Source: Seminavis robusta (taxonomy: Eukaryota; Bacillariophyta; Bacillariophyceae; Naviculales; Naviculaceae). From it: DNA of 64,000 nucleotides. The position numbers and the translations under genes are program-made. The number at the start of each line of letters is the position of its first letter. Within the stretch, counting starts at the first letter, position 1. Positions 1-9,717 of this stretch are shown piece after piece. The notes beneath the pieces are model-generated. The model had not been told where the DNA came from and ran no database searches. It saw only the letters and a program-made list of their open reading frames with translations. Location: assembly GCA_903772945.1 (NCBI GenBank), contig CAICTM010000053.1, positions 62,001 to 126,000 of the forward strand. The letters run 5' to 3'.

Positions 1-3000
1 AGGAGATTGTCTTCGCCACTGCCGCCATTGAGACACCCACGACGTGCATTCAGCGTTGTCTCGGCTCCCTATCAACAACATCAGAGGGAGGAGAGCACAC
101 ATGCTTCTTCATCGTCGGTACAATCTCCAAGAGATGCAGCGTCATCGGATAACAGTGGCGTAGCTGCTACCACTTCTGCTTTGGATAATTCGAATGAGAC
201 CGGGGTATCCTTCCACGCAAAAGAACAAAATGTATCGTCACAGGGTACAGATAAAGAAGACACAAATTTGAACCGGGTCGATCAGGAACAAGTACGCCAA
301 CAAAAATTTGACAATGAAATTCGACAACAATCTGCCGTCATCCTGGAAGAAATTCCCTATGGAGAATTCACCCCCGAAGTATGGAAGAAGGCATTCTGGG
401 TGTTGGATAAATGGATCCGAACCAGTCGCATGGCACAAACCCCCGAGAGTGTCGATCAATCCTTCCTCTTGCTGGATCGATTGGTCATGGAACAAGAAGT
501 CCAGAATTTTCATCCCCTCTCGTGTCAACACCTCAAAACCAAACTACTGCGAGAAATGGTATTTAACTGGAACCGCTGTATACGAAACTTTCATTCGTTT
601 TCATTGGAAGATCAGGCATTGCTGCGATTCGAGTACACGCCCATGGAATTGCTGGCACGCATGGAGAGTTACGGCGAACGAAGTCCCATGATGCAGCTCG
701 ATACTAAAACGTTGAATCAACTCATGGATGGGGCATCGTGGTGTTGTGAACCCTCCAGTTCGGGGACGCCGCACATGATTTCTCCCCGTGTCGCCACATC
801 CTTTGTCGAATCATTGTTTGATCGAATGGATGCTCCCAATAAATGGTCCAAACCACAACAACGTCGTCGTCATCAGGATCAGGATCAGGATCAGGATCAT
901 CACCATCATCTTGCAGCAACGACGGCCGCATCCGCAGGGGGCGCCAACAACAAGAGTCCTAATAAGGATGTGAGCAACGTGGCCTTTCACAGTGCCAACT
1001 ATCACCCGGGCATGGCCTTTTTCCAAGATAACACGGACACTGCTCCTTCCAACAACAGCCATTCTCATGCGCATCAGTATCACCCCAAATACGTGGCGAT
1101 ACGGAGAAATAACTCTCTTCCCCGAACGACGCCCAATAAGATTACCTACACGAACGTGATCCTGCTGTTTGCGAGAAATGGGCTTGCCGGACGCGCCGAA
1201 GCTCAATTGAACCGACTCTACAAGACGTACATGGAGCACAAGAGCCCGCTACTCAAGCCGGATATTCGGGTCTTTACGGCCGTCCTGCAAGCCTTGCGCA
1301 ACTGCGAAGAGGGTCTCCCAGCGGCAGAACGTGCCGAAAGCATTTTGGGTCGGATGCATGAGCTGGCCGCTTGTGGACTCATCCCCGAAGTGGCACCCGA
1401 CGAAATTGCCTATTGCGTCGTCCTGGCGGCATATGCCAAACGAGCGGACAGAACCAAAGATGCGCACAACAAACGTTCCTCCAGCAACAAGATACGAGAC
1501 GCAGAAAAGTGTCTGGCGAAGGCCAGGGAACTCTTTACGAGAATGCAACAGTTGGGATTTGCTAGTACCAGTGCGTATAACATTATGATCAATGCCTTGG
1601 GCAAATCGGGAAGGCCGGATGAAGCCCAAGCTCTGCTGAAGCAGATGCATGAGGAGTATGCCGGTGGCAACCAAAAAGTCCAGCCTGGCAGTATTGCCTA
1701 CAACACTGTCATTGCAGCGTGGGCTCGATCGGGGGACTCTACATGCGGGGATCGTGCCATGAAACTGTTGGAAGATCTCGAGCAGCAATACCAGGCCGGA
1801 ACAGTCAAGGATCCTCCCGACGCGTTCACCTACAACAGTGTCTTGGCTTGTTTGGCGCAAGCTGGCAAAGCCGAACAAGCAGATGCGTTGTTGCGACACA
1901 TGAAACAAACACAAAGAGCCAATGGCGTCGACATTTCACCTGACACCATGACATACAACACGGTTATGGATGCGTATGGCACCGTGAAAAACCCACAACG
2001 TGCCGAAGAAATCCTCGAGGACATGTACAAAGAATTCACAGAGATGCAGAGCCGAAAACATGCCTACATTCGAGTGCGCCCTGATGTTCAATCCTTCACC
2101 ACGGTCTTGACTGCTTGGCACAACTCGGGTCATCCACAAGCTGCGGAGCGGGCCGAAGCCATCCTGAAAACCATGCACAACGTCAACGATGCCGGGGTGT
2201 TGCCTGTGGCGCCAACAAATCCTGCTTACAACGTTGTATTGGCTACTTGGAGCAGAACGCAACAGAAGCAGGCCCCCTTTCGAGCGCTGGATATTCTCGA
2301 CACCATGGAGGAGTTGTTCAGCAAGGGGAGTGCCACCGTGAGGCCGGACGCACTCGCATACAACAATGTGATTCGCTCCTTTGCCAACAACAATCTTGCA
2401 TACCAAGCGGAGCAGATTCTGGAACGTCAACACGTGCAATCGACACCAGCTGCTCAAGGCGGCGGGGGTAATCCTCTTGCAAAACCTGACAAGCAAATAT
2501 ACCAGAGAGTATTGGGATCCTACAGTCGGTTAAATAACCATGATGCTGCCGAACGCGCCGAGGCGTTGTACAATCGTTGGCAAAGCAGGTTTGAAAGTGG
2601 AAGCGCTGTGTCTCCGCCTGATGATGTTAGCGCCAAGATCGTTTGCACGGCATGGGCCAACGCGACAAGACATGATCAAAGGGCTAAAGGGCGCCTACAA
2701 AGATTTCTCAACCAGGTTAGAGGGACACAACTGCCGGCAACCACGGGCAGGTCATGTTTGAATGGTGAAGATGGCGCCAGCGCTCACGATGCTGTACTGG
2801 AGGCATTTGTTAGTCTGAAGGACGCCCGTTCTGCCCATGACTTCTTTTTGAACATGTGCAATGACTTTCAGGAGGGCGAAGAATCCTCGAAACCTGATCA
2901 AGCAAACCTGAACCGTGTGCTGACGCTTTGGCGGATATCCAAGAACCAAGAAGCTCCAAAGATGATTCTAGAATTGGTCGACAAGATCAACGAACTGTCG

Positions 3001-3396
3001 GCTGCAAATCAGATTGACTGGACACCCTCAATCCAAAGTTACAGAATCTACTTCAACTGCCTGGAGGACATGCGATCTATGGACGCGGCCATGAAAGCGC
3101 AACTCTTGTTTCTGAATTTGGAAAGGGCATCCGATGACGCCGACAACAGCAGCGCTGTGAGGCTGGAAGCCAGGGACTATATCCAGTTGGTGAGGATATG
3201 GACCAAAGTGGCGGACAACGTGGAGGACAGCATGGTGCTTGCGGATGCCGCCTTTGAACGATTGACCCACCGTTTCACGCCAAGCGCTGCAACCTACGAT
3301 CTACTCATCAAAGGTTGGCAACGGTCCAGTCATCCTACTGCCGCTGCTCGATTGGCAGACCTACAAGCTGAAAAGGCCATAATTCATAAAGACTAG
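1..3396 (+). CDS. Pentatricopeptide repeat (PPR) protein, 5' end outside window
   Basis: The frame is open from the first base to a TAG stop, so the N-terminus and any targeting peptide probably lie left of the window; no ATG marks a convincing start here. The visible part is about 1,130 residues. From about residue 380 on it carries tandem 35-residue helical repeats with PPR signatures such as TYNSVLACLAQAGKAEQA, AYNVVLATWSR and AYNNVIRSFANN. Many repeats carry the variant AERAEAIL, seen also in the second PPR gene at 56.6 kb. PPR proteins bind organellar RNA and act in processing, editing, stability or translation, so a mitochondrial or plastid role is inferred. A Gln-Asp/His low-complexity insert lies near residues 290-302. 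The stop is 68 bp from the stop of the convergent sulfotransferase gene. The family call is firm; the RNA target is unknown. Confidence 0.9.
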   Translation, partial: RRLSSPLPPLRHPRRAFSVVSAPYQQHQREESTHASSSSVQSPRDAASSDNSGVAATTSALDNSNETGVSFHAKEQNVSSQGTDKEDTNLNRVDQEQVRQQKFDNEIRQQSAVILEEIPYGEFTPEVWKKAFWVLDKWIRTSRMAQTPESVDQSFLLLDRLVMEQEVQNFHPLSCQHLKTKLLREMVFNWNRCIRNFHSFSLEDQALLRFEYTPMELLARMESYGERSPMMQLDTKTLNQLMDGASWCCEPSSSGTPHMISPRVATSFVESLFDRMDAPNKWSKPQQRRRHQDQDQDQDHHHHLAATTAASAGGANNKSPNKDVSNVAFHSANYHPGMAFFQDNTDTAPSNNSHSHAHQYHPKYVAIRRNNSLPRTTPNKITYTNVILLFARNGLAGRAEAQLNRLYKTYMEHKSPLLKPDIRVFTAVLQALRNCEEGLPAAERAESILGRMHELAACGLIPEVAPDEIAYCVVLAAYAKRADRTKDAHNKRSSSNKIRDAEKCLAKARELFTRMQQLGFASTSAYNIMINALGKSGRPDEAQALLKQMHEEYAGGNQKVQPGSIAYNTVIAAWARSGDSTCGDRAMKLLEDLEQQYQAGTVKDPPDAFTYNSVLACLAQAGKAEQADALLRHMKQTQRANGVDISPDTMTYNTVMDAYGTVKNPQRAEEILEDMYKEFTEMQSRKHAYIRVRPDVQSFTTVLTAWHNSGHPQAAERAEAILKTMHNVNDAGVLPVAPTNPAYNVVLATWSRTQQKQAPFRALDILDTMEELFSKGSATVRPDALAYNNVIRSFANNNLAYQAEQILERQHVQSTPAAQGGGGNPLAKPDKQIYQRVLGSYSRLNNHDAAERAEALYNRWQSRFESGSAVSPPDDVSAKIVCTAWANATRHDQRAKGRLQRFLNQVRGTQLPATTGRSCLNGEDGASAHDAVLEAFVSLKDARSAHDFFLNMCNDFQEGEESSKPDQANLNRVLTLWRISKNQEAPKMILELVDKINELSAANQIDWTPSIQSYRIYFNCLEDMRSMDAAMKAQLLFLNLERASDDADNSSAVRLEARDYIQLVRIWTKVADNVEDSMVLADAAFERLTHRFTPSAATYDLLIKGWQRSSHPTAAARLADLQAEKAIIHKD
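874..909 (+). repeat. Coding hexanucleotide microsatellite (CAGGAT)n in the PPR gene
   Basis: Four consecutive CAGGAT units followed by CAT/CAC codons encode QDQDQDQD then HHHH inside the PPR gene. The unit length is a multiple of three, so length changes keep the frame. It sits in a disordered insert before the main PPR array. Confidence 0.85.
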
Positions 3397-3464
3397 CTAA
3401 GTAATGAAGCAGTAAAAAGTTGTGGGGTTATCTATCTATCAGCATATTCGCTTTGGCCGTTTGC

Positions 3465-4583
3465 TCAAAGCTTGCATTTGCATCGTTTGGCCCTTGCCTT
3501 GAATTGGGGCATGAGATGATTGTGGAACAAATCCAAATCATTCTTGAGATGTTTTTCAACCCAGTCGGTTCTATTTTTCAAGACTTGGTCTGGTCGAGTT
3601 ATGTTTTTGGGAATGTCCTCCGCTGTCTTGAAGGGGTGTTTGTCCAAACTTCGTGTATTAGCAAGCTCACTCGGCCTAGTTTCTCCTCCCAGCTCACAGT
3701 GAAACAAACAAACGGTGGTACTCCAGTGATCGGTAATGCCCCAGAAAACATAGTCATCTCTGAGGACTTCCATAGCCCTGGTGACATTCTTTGTTCCGGT
3801 GGTGAAGTCTATTTGTTGTTGTTTGGGTGTGTAAATGCCCAGCGAGCGATTGCCATACATTCGCATGAGAGGTTTCTTTTGGGCTGCAAAATAAAGCCAG
3901 ACAAAATCAAGGTAGGAGTTGAACCATTTGTGGGGGTTTCGGAACATGGTGACCTTGTTCTTGTAATGCTTGCATTTCTTGTAGCTGCAATGGAAGACTC
4001 TTTCTTGGCAGTTGTGGAACTTGCCATTGCAGTTTTCCAACTCTATCCGTTCGTTCCTCGTCAAATGAGTCAAGTTCATGGATTTGACAGTGAAAGGAAA
4101 GTGGTCTTTGCCATCCTTTGCCATAAAGGCATCGACACCTCCCCCGTGGGTACCAAAGCAGGTCCAATCCTTCAGGGTACAAGAAGGAATCCGATTCCTC
4201 AGCAAAGTCAGCAAACTGGATCCAACTTTTTGGTAGTGTACAAAGTATAGAGTGCGAATTTCTCCGTCGTCATCCTCCGAGTCTTCCTCAGGGGTATCCG
4301 CCACTGCCACCTGTTTGTTGGATTGTGTTTTGGATTTGCCTCTCATGTTTTCCAGCTCTTTGGTGGCCTTATCCAATGCCTTTTGCTTGAGGACAAGCTC
4401 GTTCTGCAAGAAGTCAATGGTAGCCACAAGACCGGCCAAATTGACGGTTCTATTAGTACCATCCGTGGATACCGACCGCGACGACGGAGGTGGGGTCAAC
4501 GTTTGGTCCAGCAGGAACACTATCACACCCAGGCCAGCCAACAAAGAGATGACTTTCAGAGCTGATCCTCTATTCCGATGCAT
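3465..4583 (-). CDS. Type II membrane carbohydrate sulfotransferase-like protein
   Basis: The predicted 372-residue protein has a short cytoplasmic N-terminus, one signal-anchor helix (about residues 10-26), a coiled-coil-like stem (about 55-85) and an acidic linker. A lumenal catalytic domain follows. Two PAPS-binding motifs are visible: a 5'-phosphosulfate loop, HYQKVGSSLL (about 116-125), and a 3'-phosphate motif, MFRNPHKWFNSY (about 213-224). This layout is typical of Golgi sulfotransferases of the Sulfotransfer_2/galactose-3-O-sulfotransferase type, which move sulfate from PAPS to glycans. Many cysteines and NxT/S sites fit a lumenal domain. A role in sulfating extracellular polysaccharide is inference. 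The ATG at 4583 gives a complete type II topology. No intron is needed. Confidence 0.85.
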   Translation of the reverse strand: MHRNRGSALKVISLLAGLGVIVFLLDQTLTPPPSSRSVSTDGTNRTVNLAGLVATIDFLQNELVLKQKALDKATKELENMRGKSKTQSNKQVAVADTPEEDSEDDDGEIRTLYFVHYQKVGSSLLTLLRNRIPSCTLKDWTCFGTHGGGVDAFMAKDGKDHFPFTVKSMNLTHLTRNERIELENCNGKFHNCQERVFHCSYKKCKHYKNKVTMFRNPHKWFNSYLDFVWLYFAAQKKPLMRMYGNRSLGIYTPKQQQIDFTTGTKNVTRAMEVLRDDYVFWGITDHWSTTVCLFHCELGGETRPSELANTRSLDKHPFKTAEDIPKNITRPDQVLKNRTDWVEKHLKNDLDLFHNHLMPQFKARAKRCKCKL

Positions 4584-5184
4584 TGTTGGTACATGTAGTA
4601 TCGTTTCAAGACGAGTGTTGTGAGTTCAGGCTGTGGCAATCTTGATAATCCAGCCATCGTGCATCTTCCGAGGCACAGCTCTAAGCGATCTTGTTCAAGA
4701 CGTCTTTTCAGGACAAGGTGAACCGTGCCGTAACCCAATGGGGACGTTTTTGTGACGGTCACGGACATTAAATTAAAGTCTACAAGACTCCCCCTTGCGC
4801 CAGTGGCGACGCCAAATAATACGGGTGTTTGGGTAATCAAATCATTAGCAAATCAGTATTTTACCCCAGCGACGCGAGCTATTCATCTCGTTTTCCCACA
4901 GTGTAGGTTCTACGGTCGTCCTCGTACTCAACGACCCAACAACTTCGCTTGCACATTGGGTGGTTTGTGCTTGAAACAAACCAACCGTCTTGGCACTTTG
5001 CCACCCCCTTTTAGTGCGGTAGGGCTGCTGTGAATCAATTGTGTTTTGGTCTATCGTGTATTATCCTTTAAACTTGTATGCATAGCTAAATCATAGCATA
5101 GCTTGCTTTGATGGGTTGGACTCGACTCTTGCTCGTTGACAGGCAATGTGGTGGTCTATCGTTTCGATCCGTTCTTCCAGAAAC
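4584..5184. other. Intergenic, no gene seen
   Basis: About 600 bp between two minus-strand genes. It should hold the promoter of the sulfotransferase gene and the 3' region of the BTB gene. No coding stretch with protein-like composition was found. Confidence 0.6.
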
Positions 5185-6324
5185 CTAATCTTCGTATACC
5201 TCACCATAGATTTCGATTCCTTCGCAATGCAGACATCCTCCTGCACCTTCTTCTTCGGCTCCAATGAGACGAAAGAACCGATAAAAAATGGGCGGTGGCG
5301 GTGTGAGTGTCCACGTATGCCGCTGTTCCCGTTCTAAAAAGGAAACCAGTACGTCCATGGCCTCTTTATGGTTGACTTGATGCAGCTCCAACTCGTCAAA
5401 AAAGACGCGTTGAACGTGTTGCATGGCAGCCTTGCCATTGGCCAATTCTCCTCGTAGCCGCAAATAATCCTCATTTCGCGAAGCGTGCAAGACATCCCAG
5501 TTGATTCCGTCGAGGGAACCTTCCAAATTCCAATCGACATCCATGCCGAGACAGAGGGATGAGCGCAAGGAAAAGTGGGTTGGTTTGACGTAACACCCTT
5601 CCGTCAAATCCAGGACCGCGGGCAATCGCTTGCCTCCGTGATCGCAATCCAACAAGCGGCAACTGCTGCCAATGGGAATGGATGTGAGCGTATCCGACTC
5701 GTTTCGTAGTGTAAAGTCCATATCTTTGGGTTCGGCGCGGTATTGGACAAAGCTTTTTCGGGAGTAATTGCCTCCTGCCAGCCCAAAGAGGTATTCTTCG
5801 TGGCAGGAACTGTCATCGACCCATCCGCCCACATGGACGGCACCAATGGAATAGGGATTTTGATAGTCCGTGGCGCCTCGTCGCGTGCCCAACCAGTAGA
5901 GAACGCCGTGATTGCTGGAATTGGGAATGACGCGATGCGTGACTTTGAGTAGATCATTGAGGTGTTGCAGTCCAAAATAGAGAGCTTCCAATCGTAGATT
6001 GCGCCACAGCGTCGGGTTCTTGTGAAATGCCGGTAGATTGAGTTTGAGGCTGACAATGTACTGAAAAATATACTCGAACAGCTCGCCCGATCGTTCCACA
6101 AAGAAGACTTCCAGACCATTGGCATCGTAGTAGGCTGCCTTTGAATCAAACGTCCCTCCGAATCGATTGGAAAAGTAGTGACTCCCCGAATTGAGCAGAG
6201 TGGAACGATGGCATTTGAAAATACGACCGCCAACGTCTAGCACAATCAGTGGGTCACCGGATTCGACACCATCCTCCATCATGGCAAAGGAGCGATCACG
6301 GTGGGGAGAGGATTCAATGTTCAT
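5185..6324 (-). CDS. BTB/POZ (KCTD-type) protein with C-terminal SUN/discoidin-like domain
   Basis: The protein has 379 residues. The N-terminal part carries a T1/KCTD-type BTB fold: LIVLDVGGRIFKCHRSTL (about 26-43), the SHYFSNRFGG segment, and the following FEYIFQYI and LEALYFGL helices. Such domains oligomerise and often serve as Cullin-3 substrate adaptors. The C-terminal half has the pattern of a galactose-binding/SUN-like jelly roll, as in HECTD1-type proteins: NLEGSLDGINWDVLHASRN followed by FYRFFRLIGAEEE and CEGIEIYGEVYED at the very end. BTB plus SUN-like domain suggests a ubiquitin-ligase adaptor; this is inferred. The ATG at 6324 is the first in frame. Single exon. Confidence 0.75.
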   Translation of the reverse strand: MNIESSPHRDRSFAMMEDGVESGDPLIVLDVGGRIFKCHRSTLLNSGSHYFSNRFGGTFDSKAAYYDANGLEVFFVERSGELFEYIFQYIVSLKLNLPAFHKNPTLWRNLRLEALYFGLQHLNDLLKVTHRVIPNSSNHGVLYWLGTRRGATDYQNPYSIGAVHVGGWVDDSSCHEEYLFGLAGGNYSRKSFVQYRAEPKDMDFTLRNESDTLTSIPIGSSCRLLDCDHGGKRLPAVLDLTEGCYVKPTHFSLRSSLCLGMDVDWNLEGSLDGINWDVLHASRNEDYLRLRGELANGKAAMQHVQRVFFDELELHQVNHKEAMDVLVSFLEREQRHTWTLTPPPPIFYRFFRLIGAEEEGAGGCLHCEGIEIYGEVYED

Positions 6325-7871
6325 CTTGACTTGACTTGATGGCTAGCTAGCTACTCAGTAGAGCTCTCAGTAGCGAGAAGAGAGATTTTTGTGGGAAATG
6401 AGGGCAAAACCTCCAACTACCGCCGAAAAACCATTGAGGTTGACTTCGATCACAAACGCCTGTCTGTCTGTCTGATGCTGACAACTAATGGATGCTGTCG
6501 GACCGATCAAAGAGTTGTTTTTACTTGGTTTCTATCACTTCTTCTGTCATTGCCAGATCCTTCCTGGTTTGTGCGGATGGGTGCACGGTTGGGGAAAGAT
6601 ACGATTGATTCAGTCACAAATGTGTCCCTACTTTGACGTCAGCAGACTATTTTCATTGATTTCTTATTCGACTGTGATTCGATTCTTTTGATTCTTTTGG
6701 GCTCAATGGAACTCTCGTATGGAATGCAGATTGCAGATGCACTTGGAAATGAATGAAAAGTCCTTGAGACTGAGCCCAAGCTCTTCAAGACAAGCTAGTC
6801 GGTTCCCTCAGCACCCCATCCATTGTACTGAGCCTAGCTCCACGAAAATGGGACGCCGCCTTGGTGAATCTATTGCCATTTGAAGCTGCCAAGAAGGCAT
6901 GTGACCACTGGGGAGACTTGAAGGATCAGTTTATCTATGATGTCATGGCTGCTGGAGAGTTGGAGCTTGCCAAAGCTGGGGCTTTCTGAGTATCTATTAA
7001 TGTGTATAGTGTTATTTCCAAACTAAGTACTGGTAGTCATTTCACCATGATCTTTTGGCTGGACTAAACTCTATGAGGGCAAATTGCAGTTGCTGCTTGC
7101 TGTTTAGTTTTGGGTTTCTAGCTGGCGATCGTCGTGGTGGCTCCATTGGCTAGGTATTGTTTGCTACCCTGGTACCGGCGCCAATGCCCATGTACGTGAG
7201 TAATCCAATATCCAATACCCTAGCTAGCTAGAGGTTTTGCTGACGTTTTTGAAGTGTTTATTCGTGAAACACACGAGAATGGTGCCGTCGAACACTCGAT
7301 GCATCGCGGTGCAGTGGATCCAGTTCACGGAGCTGCCTTCGGTCTTGACATTTCCCCTTTTCGGGCTGGCTACCCTAGTTGGGCTGCAGAGAAAGTTCCG
7401 CTGCGAGCCAGAACCACAGCGACAAGCTGCCGTCTTTTTTCGTTGCAGCAAGAGATCGTAACATCTCTCGTTCGGACCAGGCTGGCCAGACGGTTCTGTT
7501 TTCGAGTAGAAACATCGTTGAAACGAAGTAGATCTAATGTACCCTTATGTCGAAACATGATTGAATGTTGCGTCAGATGTATGTATGCATGCGTTATGGA
7601 TCGCCTTCCAGAAGTAAGTGTCTGGAAGGGAAACTAAAAAGGTAAGCCTCTCAAAAGTCTTCCAGCAAAAAGGGAGCGATCAATGGATGCATTGCAGTGT
7701 GTGTATTCCTGTGTATTGTAATATTCGTTTCAAGTTTCCTGCTCTGCTCTATTTTCAAGAAAGGTGGTGGGGCGCGTGTTTACAAAAGAAAACAACAAGG
7801 TGTAGCTCTTTCGTCTTTTCATTCATTCATCCAAGGTGGTTCGGTATACGTCCTCTGCCAGGATGCTTTTT
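6325..7871. other. Intergenic, mostly empty
   Basis: About 1.5 kb containing the BTB promoter, two TAGCTAGC tracts (6342-6354 and 7221-7231) and one coding-like fragment at 6774-6989, listed separately. An open stretch at about 7254-7637 (+) has no recognisable motif and I do not call it a gene. Confidence 0.5.
6774..6989 (+). pseudogene. Possible gene fragment, 71-codon open stretch
   Basis: A frame opens just after a TGA and runs to a TGA at 6987-6989. Its C-terminal part has ordinary globular-protein composition (for example LPFEAAKKACDHWGDLKDQF and MAAGELELAKAGAF), unlike the low-complexity DNA around it. It has no ATG at its start, and a short ATG frame just upstream (from about 6705) lies in another frame. 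It could be the last exon of an unrecognised gene, a degraded gene copy or chance. I do not recognise the family. Confidence 0.25.
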
Positions 7872-8983
7872 TTACTTCTTTTTGCTGAAGAATCCAAAAA
7901 TGCTACCCTTTCGTTTGGACTTGTCCTTTTTCTTCTTGCTGCCCGCGACGGGTGCCGAAATCGCCCGTGCCAGGTTGAGTGGTTTGGGAGACCAGACACG
8001 TTTCCGTTCCTTTTCGTCTTCTAGGCCGAGCACTTTGGCCTGTTCCCTGTGTGTCGACGAACTAACTTCGGATATTGCCGACAGTTTTTTCATATTGGGA
8101 TATTCGTTTTCCATCTTTTGCCGTACGACTTCTTCCAGCACCGTCTTGCGGTGTTTGTAGATTGGTTTGTTCTTATCCAAACGAAAGACAATGTCCTGCA
8201 ATAAATGATAAGAGTAGTAAGGAAGCAGGAAAGAGACATGGGTGTCATTAGAAGAAACCACAAAGTGCAGGAATTGTATGATAATAGTCTTCAAGGATCC
8301 TGGATATCCAATCTCCAAAAGATCCCATGGGTTCTGCGGCACGCACCTCAATTCCACGAATGGTGTTGTTGTCTTCGTCAAACTTGATCAGACCTTCTTT
8401 GTGATTCTGCCAGCGCTTGATTGTAATGTCCATATCCGTGTCCATCGATTGCCCTGCAACAAGATAAGATAATGGAAGACACGTGAGAAATCAAGTAATC
8501 CGATACCCTTCCACAAAGAATTTAAGAATTTGCCAACTCACAAGTTTCCGCTGTCATGAAGCAATTCTGCTTGTCTTCGTCCGTCAGCAGTGGTATTTCA
8601 TGAACCGAAGTTACCAGACTTTCATCGGGTGCAAAGCTCACTCGTCGTTTGCCCGCCTTTTCGTTTTGTTGCGACTCGGTATGCGCCGCATGCATCCCGG
8701 AGAGGGACTTTTCGGCCCGAGCTCGTTCGGATCTCGAAATAAAGTCGCCGTATTCATCGTACCGACGAATGCTGCGGCTGGATCCAATCGCTTTATCATC
8801 ATGTCGGGCACTGCTGCTGTTTTGTTTGTTCTTGTTAAAGGCCGCTTGGGCGGCCATGGCGTCTTCGTCATCTTCGGAATCCGATCCGTCGTCGTCGTCG
8901 CTTTCGGGAATGGTCTCTTTCACGTCATCGTATTGTTCTTCCTCGTCCACCGAGAAGATCTTGCCTAACGTCCACGATGCCAT
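7872..8983 (-). CDS. Conserved diatom-type protein with PP1-docking RVSF motif (3 exons)
   Basis: Exons on the minus strand are 8983-8542, 8453-8347 and 8195-7872; the introns are 88 bp (GTGAGT...CAG) and 151 bp (GTGCGT...CAG). Joining them gives a continuous 290-residue frame across both junctions. The N-terminal third is acidic. KRRVSFAPDESLV (RVSF at residues 114-117) matches the RVxF docking motif for protein phosphatase 1. It is followed by a DEDKQNCFMTAETW segment and, downstream, TIRGIEDIVFR. This order (VSF, a loose LTxEEKxxxWxxxE stretch, then an RGxE block) is one I recall from many unrelated-looking diatom proteins. The C-terminus is lysine-rich and ends in SIFGFFSKKK. Function unknown; PP1 binding is inferred from the motif alone. 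It is divergently paired with a thioredoxin gene 302 bp away. Confidence 0.75.
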
Positions 8984-9285
8984 TGTCTGTTTGCTTGCTT
9001 GCTTCTATATGTATTGACGATTGCTTATCTATCTGCTTCCCGGAACTTGTTTCCGGGAGTGTTGAAGTGGTGAGAATGCACCTGCTGTGTGGGTGGGTGG
9101 TGGACCAGACTGTACGTAATGGGAACACGCAAAAGAACTGAGAGAAGATCTTGGCCGTTCGCTGGATTTGAAAGTAACGGCAACAAGCGCTGACGTCACT
9201 AACCGGACCCGAATTGATTTGGATTCAACCCTTTCTTTCTTTTCTGTCTCTTCTTCTTCTTGCATTCATCTAAAACAACTCGACC
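8984..9285. promoter_or_regulatory. Shared divergent promoter region
   Basis: 302 bp separate the start codons of the RVSF gene (minus) and the thioredoxin gene (plus), so both promoters must lie here. A pyrimidine-rich tract (about 9231-9262) sits just upstream of the thioredoxin ATG, a common diatom start-site context. No specific factor site is claimed. Confidence 0.45.
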
Positions 9286-9717
9286 ATGACATCTCTTCCT
9301 ATTACTACAGCTACTGACAATACCGGTACTGACGATACCACCAAGAAGCTCATTCCAGGCCATGTAATTCACTGTAGCAGCGTCGAGGAATACCACGCCG
9401 CCCTACAGGCAGCCGGAGATGGTCTCGTGGTGGTGGATGTCTATGCCGATTGGTGTCCCCCCTGTCAAGCCATGGCGCCCATCTTTGAACGGTTGGCCGC
9501 GGAATATCCGCAGACTGTCTTTATAAAAGTGGATGTCGACCGAGCACCTTCCTTGAAACACGAACTTTCTGTTTGGGCGCTCCCCACCTTTGTCTTTCTC
9601 AAGCACGGCAAGAAAGTCGGATCCTTCATGGGAGCCAATCAGAGTTTGTTAAAACGAGGATTGGAAAATAATGGGGAGGTTTCCATTTGCAGTAATTTGG
9701 CGTGTATTGTACAGTAG
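9286..9717 (+). CDS. Thioredoxin with WCPPC active site and C-terminal CaaX box
   Basis: The protein has 143 residues and a single thioredoxin fold: DVYADWCPPCQAMAPIFERL with the redox pair Cys57/Cys60, followed by FIKVDVDRAPSL and the cis-proline segment VWALPTFVFLKHGKKVGSFMG. The usual WCGPC is WCPPC here, a variant known in some thioredoxins that can alter redox potential. There is no obvious targeting peptide, so it is probably cytosolic (h-type). Beyond the last helix is an extra tail ending CIVQ (Cys140), a canonical CaaX pattern whose final Gln favours farnesylation; Cys134 nearby could be a second lipid site. Membrane anchoring is therefore suggested, not shown. The 5' neighbour is divergent. 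Confidence 0.9.
   Translation: MTSLPITTATDNTGTDDTTKKLIPGHVIHCSSVEEYHAALQAAGDGLVVVDVYADWCPPCQAMAPIFERLAAEYPQTVFIKVDVDRAPSLKHELSVWALPTFVFLKHGKKVGSFMGANQSLLKRGLENNGEVSICSNLACIVQ

Noticed and set aside
3420-4250. 276-codon plus-strand open frame
   Set aside because: Antisense of the sulfotransferase catalytic domain, with no motifs of its own.
7618-8160. 180-codon plus-strand open frame
   Set aside because: Overlaps exon 3 of the RVSF gene in antisense; Phe/Ser-rich shadow of the Lys-rich tail.
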